A stretch of DNA of 64,000 bases. Source: Chryseobacterium lathyri (GTDB taxonomy: Bacteria > Bacteroidota > Bacteroidia > Flavobacteriales > Weeksellaceae). This document shows, piece by piece, positions 8,329-17,900 of this stretch. Location: contig NZ_JAUSSF010000004.1 in the NCBI RefSeq assembly GCF_030812195.1, positions 1-64,000 on the forward strand, written 5' to 3'. The notes under the pieces were generated by a model. The model was given only the letters and a program-made list of their open reading frames with translations. It ran no database searches and was not told the DNA's origin. A program made the position numbers and the translations under genes. Position 1 is the stretch's first letter. Every line of letters starts with the position of its first letter.

Positions 8329-8977
8329 TGATGCAGTAATTTCTCTTTTGGGAAAGGGACTTTGGGAAACAGTTTATATGACGTTTGTCTCAGGATTTTT
8401 TGGATTTGTTTTAGGTCTTCCGGTTGGGATTCTCTTATTTTTAACAAGGAAAGGACAATTGCTGGAAAATGCAGTTTATTATAGAGCAATCTCTATTCTG
8501 GTGAATATTTTCCGGTCTATTCCTTTTATTATTCTGATTGTCTGGATGATCCCTTTCACCAGAGTGATCATAGGAACGTCTATTGGAATGAATGCTGCCT
8601 TAGTTCCACTAAGTGTAGGAGCAGCTCCGTTTATCGCCAGACTGGTAGAAAACAGCCTTCTTGAGGTTCCATATGGTTTAATAGAAACAGCCAGAGCTTT
8701 GGGTGCATCCCCTTTACAAATTATTCAGAAAGTCCTGCTTCCTGAAGCGCTTCCTTCCCTGATCAACAATGCAGCGATCACCCTGATTACTTTGGTGGGT
8801 TATTCTGCTATGGGTGGAGCACTGGGAGCTGGCGGACTGGGCCAAATTGGCTATCAGTACGGTTATATCGGTTACGATGCGGTGATTATGAATGTGGTAC
8901 TCGTACTGTTGGTAGCATTGGTATTTATCATACAGTTTGCAGGAGACAGATTGGCGAAGAAATTTGATCACAGGTAA
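8321..8977 (+). CDS. metI: Methionine ABC importer, permease
   Basis: A 218-residue inner-membrane permease with five or six hydrophobic helices and the EAA loop around ETARALGASPLQIIQKVLLP (residues ~122-141) that docks on MetN. Close to the usual MetI length of about 217. The first codons overlap the end of metN by 8 nt, suggesting translational coupling. A hairpin lies in the gap to metQ. The MetI family is clear from the NxxRSIPF and GAAPFIARLVENSL stretches. Confidence 0.92.
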   Translation: MLSDAVISLLGKGLWETVYMTFVSGFFGFVLGLPVGILLFLTRKGQLLENAVYYRAISILVNIFRSIPFIILIVWMIPFTRVIIGTSIGMNAALVPLSVGAAPFIARLVENSLLEVPYGLIETARALGASPLQIIQKVLLPEALPSLINNAAITLITLVGYSAMGGALGAGGLGQIGYQYGYIGYDAVIMNVVLVLLVALVFIIQFAGDRLAKKFDHR

Positions 8978-9017
8978 GCGAAAGTACATGCAAATTAATA
9001 TTAAATCAAAATAACAC

Positions 9018-9044
9018 AGGTGGATTCGATAGCCTCAATCACCT
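9018..9044 (+). other. Intercistronic hairpin between metI and metQ
   Basis: AGGTGGATT (9018-9026) pairs with AATCACCT (9037-9044), leaving one bulged G and a 10-nt loop, 20 nt before the metQ ATG. No U-tract follows directly. It could stabilise the upstream mRNA or tune the metI:metQ ratio. Confidence 0.4.
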
Positions 9045-9063
9045 TTAATAATAAAAAATTCTA

Positions 9064-9879
9064 ATGAAAAAGATAAAAATAATAGGCATTTTAGCTGCCG
9101 GGCTTTTCATATTCAATGCATGTTCCGGAAAGAAAGACGATCCGAATCATATTGTGGTAGGAATTACCTACGGTCCGGAACTCGAAATTGCCGAAGCAGC
9201 TAAAAAAGTAGCCAGGGAAAAGTATAATCTTGATGTAGAACTAATTCCTTTCAATGATTATGTAGTTCCGAATGAAGCATTGAACAACGGAGACATTGAA
9301 GCGAATGCTTTCCAGCATGTTCCTTATTTGAATGAGCAGTCCAAGCAGAGAGGCTATAAACTGGCTGTGGTAGGAAATACTTTCGTCTATCCTATTGTAG
9401 CATATTCTAAGAAGATCAAAACGATCAACCAACTTCAAAACGGAAGCACCATCGTTATCCCAAATGATCCAACCAATGGTGGACGTTCCCTCCTGCTACT
9501 TCAGAAAAACGGACTTTTAAAATTAAAAGACGGCATCGGACTCCTTCCAAAGGTCACAGATATTACCGAAAATCCGAAACATTTTAGAATCCTAGAGATT
9601 GAAGCTCCACAGCTTCCAAGAGTGCTGGATGATAAAGAAGTAGTGATAGCCATTATCAATAACAATTTTGCTTCACAGGCTGGACTAGATGCTGCCAAAC
9701 AGGGGGTCTTTAGTGAGGATAAAGATTCTCCATACGTCAATGTAATTGTTGCTACCCATGACAATAAAAATTCCACCAAGGTTAAAAACTTTGTAAAGGC
9801 CTATCAGTCTGATGAAGTGGCTAAAAAAGCTGAGGAGATCTTTAAAGGAGGTGCAGTGAAGGGATGGGAGAATCATTAA
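9064..9879 (+). CDS. metQ: Methionine-binding lipoprotein (NlpA family)
   Basis: The 271-residue substrate-binding component of the methionine importer. The N-terminus is a lipoprotein signal with lipobox FNAC (Cys20), so it should be membrane-anchored in the periplasm. The family pattern is clear: VVGITYGPELEIAEAAKKVA, then DYVVPNEALNNGDIEANAFQ and the C-terminal EEIFKGGAVKGW. It is the third gene of the operon, 86 nt after metI. The full-length normal NlpA/MetQ sequence together with the NIL domain in MetN supports methionine as substrate. Confidence 0.92.
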   Translation: MKKIKIIGILAAGLFIFNACSGKKDDPNHIVVGITYGPELEIAEAAKKVAREKYNLDVELIPFNDYVVPNEALNNGDIEANAFQHVPYLNEQSKQRGYKLAVVGNTFVYPIVAYSKKIKTINQLQNGSTIVIPNDPTNGGRSLLLLQKNGLLKLKDGIGLLPKVTDITENPKHFRILEIEAPQLPRVLDDKEVVIAIINNNFASQAGLDAAKQGVFSEDKDSPYVNVIVATHDNKNSTKVKNFVKAYQSDEVAKKAEEIFKGGAVKGWENH

Positions 9880-9894
9880 GTGAGATGTGATGAG

Positions 9895-10110
9895 TTTGTT
9901 GCCGGTTGCAGGGTACGAGTTTTGAGTTACGGGAACAGGATTCGGGTAGGATATGTTGTAGCAGAATGCTCAAAATCAAGTAAGGTTTTATATTTCTGAT
10001 AAAAGATAGGAAACTGCTCCGATAACGGCCACCCAATATTTCTATATCCGCAACCTCAAACGCTTAAACCCTGAAATACCAAACTCTCAACCCCGGAACA
10101 CGAAACTTAT
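9895..10110. repeat. Degenerate inverted-repeat intergenic element
   Basis: The 337-bp gap between metQ and the GH3 gene has no gene. Its left part (TTGCCGGTTGCAGGGTACG, then GAGTTTTGAGTTACGGG) is G/T-rich. Its right part (10051-10110, with repeated units like CTCAAAC, CTCTCAACC and CGAAAC) is roughly the reverse complement in style. Arms built of degenerate 7-8-nt units around an unrelated centre recall the long-hairpin intergenic repeats of flavobacteria. Boundaries are approximate and the family membership is inference. Confidence 0.35.
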
Positions 10111-10160
10111 CCGCCTAACCTTAAGATTAAAAAATTTATTGGTTAAAATTATTTTCTCAA

Positions 10161-10191
10161 TTTGAGATAATAAAAATTTTACTTACTTTTG
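10161..10191 (+). promoter_or_regulatory. Promoter of the GH3 beta-glucosidase gene
   Basis: TTTG at 10161-10164, a 19-nt spacer and TACTTTTG at 10184-10191 match the Bacteroidota consensus exactly. Initiation near 10198 leaves a short leader of about 20 nt before the ATG at 10217. Confidence 0.75.
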
Positions 10192-10216
10192 TTGTTAATC
10201 AATAAAAAGGCATTTT

Positions 10217-12478
10217 ATGTTCAAGAAAACCGCCATTGTAAGTTTATTCACCCTTATTGCCGCTTCATATATGGCTCAGAATCATACTCAACCCGTTTAT
10301 TTAGATGAATCAAAACCTGTAGAGCAGCGTATTCAGGACGCTCTTTCGAGAATGACCGTGGAAGAAAAAGTGGCTATGCTGCATGCACAGTCCAAGTTCA
10401 GTTCGCCCGGAGTTCCCAGACTGGGAATTCCTGAATTCTGGACAACAGACGGGCCTCACGGTGTACGTCCGGAAGTGATGTGGGATGAATGGGACCAGGC
10501 CGGATGGACCAATGACTCGATCATTGCCTATCCTGCCCTTACGGCACTTTCAGCAACATGGAACAAAAAAATGTCCTGGAATTACGGGAAAGCTTTGGGC
10601 GAAGAAGCCCGATACAGAAAAAAAGATATTCTTCTCGGACCTGGTGTCAATATCTACAGAACACCACTGAACGGAAGAAACTTCGAATATATGGGTGAAG
10701 ACCCTTACTTAACTTCAACAATGGTTGTTCCGTACATCAAAGGAGTACAATCCAATGGTGTGGCGACTTCTGTGAAGCATTTTGCCTTAAACAATCAGGA
10801 GATGTTCCGTCATACAAGCAATGTCAATATTGATGACAGAACACTTTATGAGATTTACCTTCCACCTTTCAAAGCAGCGGTAACCGAAGGTGATTCGTGG
10901 ACGATAATGGGCGCTTATGATATGTACAAAAACCAGTATGCCAGCCAAAACCAGTATCTTTTAAATGACATTCTGAAAAAGGAATGGGGCTACAAAGGTG
11001 TTGTGGTATCAGACTGGGGAGCGGTAAACAATACGGAACAGGCGATCCACAACGGATTAGACCTTGAATTCGGAAGCTGGACGAACGGACTTTCTGCAGG
11101 AACAAAAAATGCGTACGACAATTATTATTTAGCAAAACCCTATTTAGATTTAATCAAAGCTGGAAAAGTAGGAACACAGGAGCTTGACGACAAGGTAACC
11201 AGATTACTTCGTCTGGCCTATAAAACTACAATGAACAGGAATAAACCTTTCGGGAATATTGCTTCTGAAGAGCATAAAGCAGTAGCAAAAGAGATCGGAG
11301 AAGAAGGAATTGTATTGCTGAAAAATCAAAGTAATGTACTTCCAATTGATATCAATAAGGCTAAAAAAATTGCCGTTATTGGTGAAAATGCCATCAAAAT
11401 CATGACCGTTGGTGGTGGCTCTTCCTCTTTAAAAGTAAAATATGAAACACTTCCATTGGATGGAATTAGAACCAGATTTGGAAAGCAAGCCGACGTGCAA
11501 TATGCAAGAGGTTATGTAGGAGACATCGGTGGAGAATATAACGGGGTAAAATCTGGGCAGAACCTGAAAGACGACCGCTCTGCAGCTGAATTACTGAACG
11601 AAGCTGTGGAGCTGGCCAAAAAATCCGACTATGTGATTTTCGTTGGAGGATTGAATAAATCTGATTTCCAGGACAGTGAAGGTAATGACAGAAAAAGTTA
11701 CGGACTTCCCTACAATCAAGACAATTTAATTTCTGCATTAGCGAAAGCCAATAAAAATCTAGCAGTGGTTCTGGTTTCCGGAAACGCGGTAGCTATGCCT
11801 TGGATTAAAGAAGTTCCTTCTGTTGTACAGTCGTGGTATCTTGGTTCCGAAGCCGGAAATTCTATCGCTTCCGTTTTGGCCGGTGATGCCAACCCATCGG
11901 GAAAACTTCCGTTTACTTTCCCTGTGAAACTGGAAGATAATTCGGCACATCAGTTGGGTGAATATCCGGGACAAAAAGACGAATTGGCTGCCGGAAAAGG
12001 AAAAGACCAGAAAAACCCGATCAATATTACCTATAACGAAGGTGTTTTTGTAGGATACCGTTGGCACGACACAAAAAAGATCAAACCTTTGTTCAGTTTC
12101 GGACATGGATTGAGCTACACGACATTTGAGTTTGGAAAGGCTTCTGCTGATAAAAAAATGATGTCTCAAGACGATAAGATCACATTCACCGTGACTGTAA
12201 AAAATACAGGAAAGAAAGCGGGTGCTGAAGTTGCCCAACTATACATAAGTGACATCAAAGCTTCCGTACCCCGCCCTGCAAAGGAACTTAAAGGTTTTGA
12301 AAAAGTATATTTAAATCCAGGTGAACAGAAGGAAGTGACTTTCACGATTGATAAAACAGCTTTGAGTTATTTTGATGCAGATAAGCATGAATGGACGGCT
12401 GAGCCCGGGGATTTTGAGGCACAGATCGGGAATTCTTCAGATGCAATTAAGACGAAAGTGAAGTTTACGTTGAAATAG
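10217..12478 (+). CDS. bglX: Secreted glycoside hydrolase family 3 beta-glucosidase
   Basis: A 753-residue GH3 enzyme that removes terminal beta-linked glucosyl (or similar) residues, probably in the periplasm. A Sec signal peptide (MFKKTAIVSLFTLIAASYMAQ) is followed by the TIM-barrel domain with WTTDGPHGVRPEVMWDEW, GRNFEYMGEDPYL, SVKHFALNNQE and the nucleophile Asp266 in VVVSDWGAVN. The second alpha/beta sandwich carries GGGSSSLK, and the C-terminal fibronectin-III-like domain starts near FTVTVKNTGKKAGAEVAQLY. Length and domain order are those of BglX-type enzymes. It is monocistronic between a consensus promoter and a strong terminator. Sugar specificity cannot be deduced. Confidence 0.9.
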   Translation: MFKKTAIVSLFTLIAASYMAQNHTQPVYLDESKPVEQRIQDALSRMTVEEKVAMLHAQSKFSSPGVPRLGIPEFWTTDGPHGVRPEVMWDEWDQAGWTNDSIIAYPALTALSATWNKKMSWNYGKALGEEARYRKKDILLGPGVNIYRTPLNGRNFEYMGEDPYLTSTMVVPYIKGVQSNGVATSVKHFALNNQEMFRHTSNVNIDDRTLYEIYLPPFKAAVTEGDSWTIMGAYDMYKNQYASQNQYLLNDILKKEWGYKGVVVSDWGAVNNTEQAIHNGLDLEFGSWTNGLSAGTKNAYDNYYLAKPYLDLIKAGKVGTQELDDKVTRLLRLAYKTTMNRNKPFGNIASEEHKAVAKEIGEEGIVLLKNQSNVLPIDINKAKKIAVIGENAIKIMTVGGGSSSLKVKYETLPLDGIRTRFGKQADVQYARGYVGDIGGEYNGVKSGQNLKDDRSAAELLNEAVELAKKSDYVIFVGGLNKSDFQDSEGNDRKSYGLPYNQDNLISALAKANKNLAVVLVSGNAVAMPWIKEVPSVVQSWYLGSEAGNSIASVLAGDANPSGKLPFTFPVKLEDNSAHQLGEYPGQKDELAAGKGKDQKNPINITYNEGVFVGYRWHDTKKIKPLFSFGHGLSYTTFEFGKASADKKMMSQDDKITFTVTVKNTGKKAGAEVAQLYISDIKASVPRPAKELKGFEKVYLNPGEQKEVTFTIDKTALSYFDADKHEWTAEPGDFEAQIGNSSDAIKTKVKFTLK

Positions 12479-12504
12479 TTTATTATTGATATATTTTAAA
12501 CATC

Positions 12505-12534
12505 AAAGCAGGTTCTGAGGAATCTGCTTTTTTC
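12505..12534 (+). terminator. Intrinsic terminator of the GH3 gene
   Basis: AAAGCAGGTTC (12505-12515) pairs with GAATCTGCTTT (12520-12530) around a 4-nt TGAG loop, one G-U pair, followed by TTT. It lies 27 nt after the stop codon. Confidence 0.85.
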
Positions 12535-12882
12535 TGTAAAAACATTCTGCATTATTTAATATATTCTTTTGTCTTGAAGTAAAAGACCAAAAGTTCAAGA
12601 TTTAGAACCTTCCGCTAAAAATGAAATCTGTTCTCTAAAAACTCTAAACTCGTGTGGTAGCACTCTATATTAAGAATCATAATTTTATCCCGCACTCAGA
12701 CAGAAGAGTTTTTTTAACATTCACAGAATTCATTTTCTTAACGCTCCAGTTTCTTGGGTCAATGATTGGTCGGTATTACAGGTTGAAGAAGCTACTTATA
12801 AAATTTACTTTTTTTAGTTTCTTTTTTGCACTCAATTCCTTCGTCAGTATTGATTTCAATTATAATTTCTTTACCTCAATCC
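12535..12882. other. Intergenic stretch without a supported gene
   Basis: About 350 bp of AT-rich sequence between two converging genes. A GTG-initiated frame at 12654-12956 is rich in Phe, Ile and Leu, crosses the opposing terminator and has no recognisable motif or ribosome binding site, so I do not count it as a gene. Confidence 0.6.
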
Positions 12883-12910
12883 ACAAAAAATGCCCAGAGA
12901 TATCCGGGCA
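12883..12910 (-). terminator. Terminator of the DUF2652 gene
   Basis: On the minus strand, TGCCC and GGGCA arms (12906-12910 and 12891-12895) with a partly paired inner region run into ATTTTTTGTGG. It lies about 40 nt downstream of the stop at 12949. Confidence 0.7.
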
Positions 12911-12948
12911 CCGCATAGCAAATTCACAAGGATTAAAAAATAGATATG

Positions 12949-13503
12949 CTAGTTGACATTCTCAAAATAATGGATCATCCCACCTTCCGGAAGATGATAT
13001 TTCTGTATATCAATTTCTGATTCGCTGTTTCCACTGTTTTCCAGAAAAGAATTACTGAACAGGGCATAAGACGGCTGCTCGGCAAATTCATTCTTCAGCA
13101 TCTGATGGGCCTCCACTATCGTTTTTCCATAAAGCTTTTTAAAACTTCCGATCCTATACTGCGAAAACTTCCCATAGTGTACTATAAATTTCAACGACAT
13201 GTCGATGGCTGTACTGAGTTCCTTGCTTAGCTCTTTAATCTTTTGGTTAAAGGCATTCCGCATATTCCAGAGTATTTTTGAAATATGCTCATAAGACGGA
13301 TGATTATCGTATCTGTAAAATAAAATGGCATCACCCTCGATCTCTGAAATTTCAAAATACTGATCATTCATATCGATTAGCGTAGATAGTAGTTGTCTTA
13401 CAATATATTCTCCTGTATAAAGTTTTGTATTGAACACAAATTCAGTAAACCCGCTGAAATCAGGAATAAGAATAATACCTTCATGTATATTTGTATTCTT
13501 CAT
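12949..13503 (-). CDS. DUF2652 protein, nucleotide-cyclase-like fold
   Basis: A 184-residue cytosolic protein of the DUF2652 family. The N-terminus IILIPDFSGFTEFVFNT and the segment SEIEGDAILFYRY resemble the first two metal-binding strands of class III nucleotide cyclases, with Asp in PDFSGF and in GDAILF. The second half carries KFIVHYGKFSQYRIGSFKKL and YGKTIVEAHQMLKN, matching cyclase-like counterparts of the substrate region. Whether it makes a cyclic nucleotide is unknown. A terminator separates it from the efflux operon, so it is probably not co-regulated with it by simple read-through. Confidence 0.75.
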   Translation of the reverse strand: MKNTNIHEGIILIPDFSGFTEFVFNTKLYTGEYIVRQLLSTLIDMNDQYFEISEIEGDAILFYRYDNHPSYEHISKILWNMRNAFNQKIKELSKELSTAIDMSLKFIVHYGKFSQYRIGSFKKLYGKTIVEAHQMLKNEFAEQPSYALFSNSFLENSGNSESEIDIQKYHLPEGGMIHYFENVN

Positions 13504-13518
13504 AATGATTTAGTTTAA

Positions 13519-13552
13519 AAACCTGCTGCATCATCATAGACGAAGCAGGTTT
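13519..13552 (-). terminator. Terminator of the RND efflux operon
   Basis: AAACCTGCT and AGCAGGTTT (13519-13527 / 13544-13552) form a 9-bp stem with a 16-nt loop. Read on the minus strand it is followed by T-rich sequence. It lies 10 nt after the outer-membrane factor stop. Confidence 0.8.
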
Positions 13553-13561
13553 CATTTTACT

Positions 13562-14980
13562 TTATTGCCAGCCGCCGCCTACTGCCCTGTACAGAGAAGT
13601 AATGGCATTCAATCGTTGTGCTTTCACGGAAGCCAGATCCAGTTCTGCCTGAAGCTTATTGCTTTGTGCGATAATCACCTCCACATAGGTCACTGAATTG
13701 TATTTAAATAAAATATCAGCTTTTTTCACGGCCTCACCGGATTTCACAGCCAGCCCTTCTGCAATTTTCTGCTGTTCTTCCAGTTTCTGAATCTGGACCA
13801 GCGCATCAGAAACTTCTCCAACCGCTTTTAAGACAGATTGTTTAAAATTAATTTCAGCCTGATCTGCCAGCACTTTAGACTGCTCATACTGCGTTTTTAA
13901 TTGTTTTCCGTTTAAAATAGGCTGTGCAATCATTCCTGCCGCCATTCCGAAAAGCGAACCCGGAACACTGAACCAGTGACTTGCCTGGAACGCATTTAGT
14001 CCGCCCTGAGCAGTAATATTCAGGGAAGGATACATACTCATTTTTGCCACATGGATCGCAGCAGCATTTTTTCTGACTTCAAGTTCTGCGGTTTTAATAT
14101 CCGGTCTGTAGCTTAACAGTTCCGATGGAATTCCTGCTGCAATTCTGTCCGGTGGCTGTACATTATTCAGACTTGTACTTCTTTCAATCCTATCAGGCAT
14201 TGAACCTGTCAGAAGGCTTAATGCATTTTCCTGAACCGTTATAGAACTTTCAATAGCAGGAACGGTTTTTAAAATCTTATCTTTTACAATTTCCTGTTGC
14301 TGTACAGCTAAAGCGGTCGTTAAACCTAATTCCTGCTGCTTGGTTAAAAACTTCAAGGTTGTATCAGAATACTCCAGATTGGATTTTGTGATCTGCAATT
14401 GGGTATCCAGCAGAAGTAAGTTGTAATATCCCTGCACTACTGAAGCTACCAGCTGGGTTTTCACTGCCTTTGCAGCTTCCTGAGTTTTAAGATATTCCGT
14501 CAGAGCCTGTTCTTTTCTTCCTCTGATCTTTCCCCAAATGTCAGCTTCCCATGAAATGTTGACCGATGTGGTATAATCTTCCGTATATTTTCTTCCCATG
14601 AACTGTCCGGCCATCATTCCGTTCATACTGTTGTCTGAAGGCCTGCTGATGCTCGCGTTCGCAACGGTAGCGCTGATTGTGGGAACATTCCCCCACTTGC
14701 TCTGATTATAAGCAAGGGAGGCATATTCTATCTGTTTTAGTGCCACCAGAAAATTATTATTCTGTGCAATGGCTTTATCAATAAGATTGACCAGAACCGG
14801 ATCTTTGAAGAAATCTCTGTAGCTGATTTTTGCTATATTTTCCTGAGCGTCTGCAACGATGCTGTCGCTTCTGAAAACTTCAGGCATTTTCACTTCAGGC
14901 TGTTCATATTTCTGAACTTTGCACGAAACGGCAGCTCCTGAGATCAATGCGATATATGCTATATTTTTAATTGAATTCAT
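13562..14980 (-). CDS. RND efflux outer-membrane lipoprotein (OprM/NodT family)
   Basis: The outer-membrane channel of a tripartite efflux pump, about 472 residues. The N-terminus is a lipoprotein signal with Cys in GAAVSCK. Two homologous halves follow, each with long helices (NFLVALKQIEYASLAYNQSK; KSGEAVKKADILFKYNSV) and barrel strands, and GIPSELLSYRPDIKTAELEV is the NodT/OprM signature. I use the ATG giving MNSIKN. An ATG four codons upstream is possible but lies almost at the stop of the preceding gene. Third gene of the operon, with a terminator just after. Confidence 0.9.
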   Translation of the reverse strand: MNSIKNIAYIALISGAAVSCKVQKYEQPEVKMPEVFRSDSIVADAQENIAKISYRDFFKDPVLVNLIDKAIAQNNNFLVALKQIEYASLAYNQSKWGNVPTISATVANASISRPSDNSMNGMMAGQFMGRKYTEDYTTSVNISWEADIWGKIRGRKEQALTEYLKTQEAAKAVKTQLVASVVQGYYNLLLLDTQLQITKSNLEYSDTTLKFLTKQQELGLTTALAVQQQEIVKDKILKTVPAIESSITVQENALSLLTGSMPDRIERSTSLNNVQPPDRIAAGIPSELLSYRPDIKTAELEVRKNAAAIHVAKMSMYPSLNITAQGGLNAFQASHWFSVPGSLFGMAAGMIAQPILNGKQLKTQYEQSKVLADQAEINFKQSVLKAVGEVSDALVQIQKLEEQQKIAEGLAVKSGEAVKKADILFKYNSVTYVEVIIAQSNKLQAELDLASVKAQRLNAITSLYRAVGGGWQ

Positions 14981-14997
14981 TTTAATAATCATTTGGA

Positions 14998-17900
14998 TTA
15001 ATATTCCCAGTCGGCTTCCGTTATTACTTTTCCGCTCATTCTTTCATGTAAAGCCTGGAAGACCACAAACAGTACCGGTACTACGAAGATTCCTAAAACA
15101 GTTCCGAAGATCATCCCTGAAACGGCAGCATATCCAATAGAATGGTTTCCTAATGCTGATGGTCCTATAACAAACAGTAATGGAAGAAGTCCCGCAATAA
15201 ATGCCAATGATGTCATCAGAATCGGACGTAAACGGGCTTTGGATCCTTCTACCGCAGAAGCGATAAGGCTTTTCCCTGCTCTTCGACGCTGAATGGCAAA
15301 TTCTACAATCAGGATTCCGTTTTTCGCCAAAAGACCGATCAGCATGACCAAAGCAATCTGAACATAAATATTGTTGGAAAGATCCGCCATTGTAATTCCT
15401 ACAAATACCCCTGATAAACCTACAGGAATCGCGATCAGTACAGCAAACGGAAGTACATAACTTTCATACTGCGCCGATAAAAGGAAGAATACAAACACAA
15501 TACATAATCCGAAGATCATCACCGATTGTGACCCTGCACTTACTTCTTCACGGCTCATTCCTTTGTAATCGTACGTATATCCCGGAGGGAGTACCTGTTT
15601 GCTTACCTCATCAATCGCTGCCATCGCTTGTCCCGTACTGAATCCCGGAGCCGGCATTACCGTTAGATTTGAAGAGTTGAACAGGTTGAAACGATCTACT
15701 ACTTCTGCTCCTGTTACCTGTTTTAAGCTTACCAGTGTATTGATAGGAACCATTTCGCCCGAATTATTTTTAACGAAAATACCGTTCAGTGATTCTTTAT
15801 CTTCTCTCATTTCCGGAGTAGACTGAACCAGTACTTTGTAATATTTCCCGAATCTGTTGAAATCCGAAGACTGAATACTTCCGTAATAGCCCTGCATTAC
15901 ACCCAATACATCAGAAACATTAACGCCAAGCTGCGCTGCTTTCACTTCGTCTACCAGCACTTCAAACTGCGGATAGGTTACATCAAACGTTGTAAATGCT
16001 ACCGCTACTTCCGGTCTCTGCATCAACGCGCCCATCATTCCGTAAGAGATATTTCCAAGATTCTGAAGCTCCCCGTTCGTACGGTCCTGAAGAACAAGCT
16101 CCATACCGCTGGTATTTCCGAAACCATCTACCGTAGGTGTATTAATGACTAGGAAATTCGCTCTTTTATCCTGTGAAAGTGTTCCCTGTACCTGACCGAT
16201 TATATCATTGATATTACTTACATTTCCTCTTTCTTCTGTTTTTTTCAGTTTAACGAAAATAGAAGCCGCGGAAGATGACATGGATCCACTGAATAAGTTC
16301 AGCCCGTCCACCGAAATTACTTTTTCCACTGCCGGATTTTTCATTAACAGGTCTTCGGTATCAGAAACTACTTTGGATGTTCTGTCTTTGGATGCTCCTG
16401 GAGCAAGATTGGCTGTTACGATGATAAAACTTTGATCTTCATCTGGAATAAATCCTTTAGGCGTCGTCATAGACATCCACACAAACAGCCCTCCGAATGC
16501 AACAATAATGATCCCTGCTACCCATCTTTTCTTTAACAGGAACAGAATTGCTTTTCCGTAACGGAAGGTCAGTTTATTAAAGCTTGCATTAAAACCGGCA
16601 AAGAAACGGTCTTTGAAATTCATTTTCTCCTGGGTCCCCGGATGATGCTGTTTTAAGAATATAGCACACAAAGCAGGGCTCAAAGTCAAGGCATTAATAG
16701 CTGAAATCACAATGGCAATCGCCAATGTCAGGGCAAACTGCTGGTAAAACAATCCTGTAGAACCACTCATAAAAGCTACCGGAACGAATACCGCAGACAT
16801 AATCAGGGTAATTGAAACAATAGCTCCTGTGATCTCACTCATCGCCGACATGGTCGCAGCCCTTGGATTAAGCTTTTTATGTTCCATTTTAGCATGGACT
16901 GCTTCCACGACGACAATGGCATCGTCCACCACAATACCAATGGCCAGTACCAGGGCAAACAACGTCAGGATATTAATAGAAAAACCAAACAAATTCATAA
17001 AGAAGAACGTTCCCACAATAGATACTGGAACTGCAATAGCCGGGATCAACGTAGAACGGAAATCTTGCAGGAAGATATACACCACGATGAATACCAGAAT
17101 AAATGCTTCAATAAGGGTATGAATCACCTGATCTATGGACTGGTCCAAAGCTTCTTTTGTAGCATAAGGAATTTCATAGGCCATTCCTTCCGGAAAGGAT
17201 TTCTCAAGCTCTTTCATTCTTTCCTGAAGAGCAATCTGTACCTCGTTGGCATTAGATCCGGCCATCTGGAAAATAGCCATCGTGACTGAAGGTTTCTTAT
17301 TGAAATTAGAAGAAACGGTATAACTGTACGCCCCGAATTCTACTTTGGAAACATCTTTTAGCTTTAAAACAGAACCATCGTTCAATGCTTTAATTGTAAT
17401 ATTCTCATACTGTTCAGGCTCAGTGAATTTTCCTTTGTAACGGAGGACATATTCCATCGCTTCCTTACTTCTTTCCCCGAATCTTCCGGGCGCCGCCTCA
17501 AGGTTCTGCGTCTGAATCGCCCGTGAAACATCTGCCGGCGTAAGATTGTAAGAGGTCAGTTTATTGGGATCAAGCCATACTCTCATGGAGTAATCCTTGT
17601 TTCCGTATACCATGGCATCTCCTACTCCTTTTACTCTTTTCAGGTCTGGAACAATGTTGATTTTAGCATAATTTTCAAGAAAAAGGTCATCCATCTTACC
17701 ATCTTTGCTGGTTAATGAAACCATTGCAATCATACTGTTCTGCCTCTTCACCGTTGTAATTCCGGCCTGAATAACTTCTGCGGGAAGCTGATTCGTCACC
17801 TGCGCGACTCTGTTCTGCACGTTAATTGCAGCCTGGTCCGGGTCCGTACCCAGTTTAAAAATTACGGTAATACTTAAAGTACCGTCATTACTGGCTGTGG

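Noticed and set aside
12654..12956. 100-codon rightward frame after the GH3 gene
   Set aside because: GTG start, low-complexity Phe/Ile/Leu composition, runs through the opposing gene's terminator and stop, no motif.
16829..17289. Frames of 97 and 136 codons on the plus strand
   Set aside because: They lie wholly inside the RND transporter gene, whose protein is fully conserved; they are antisense shadows.
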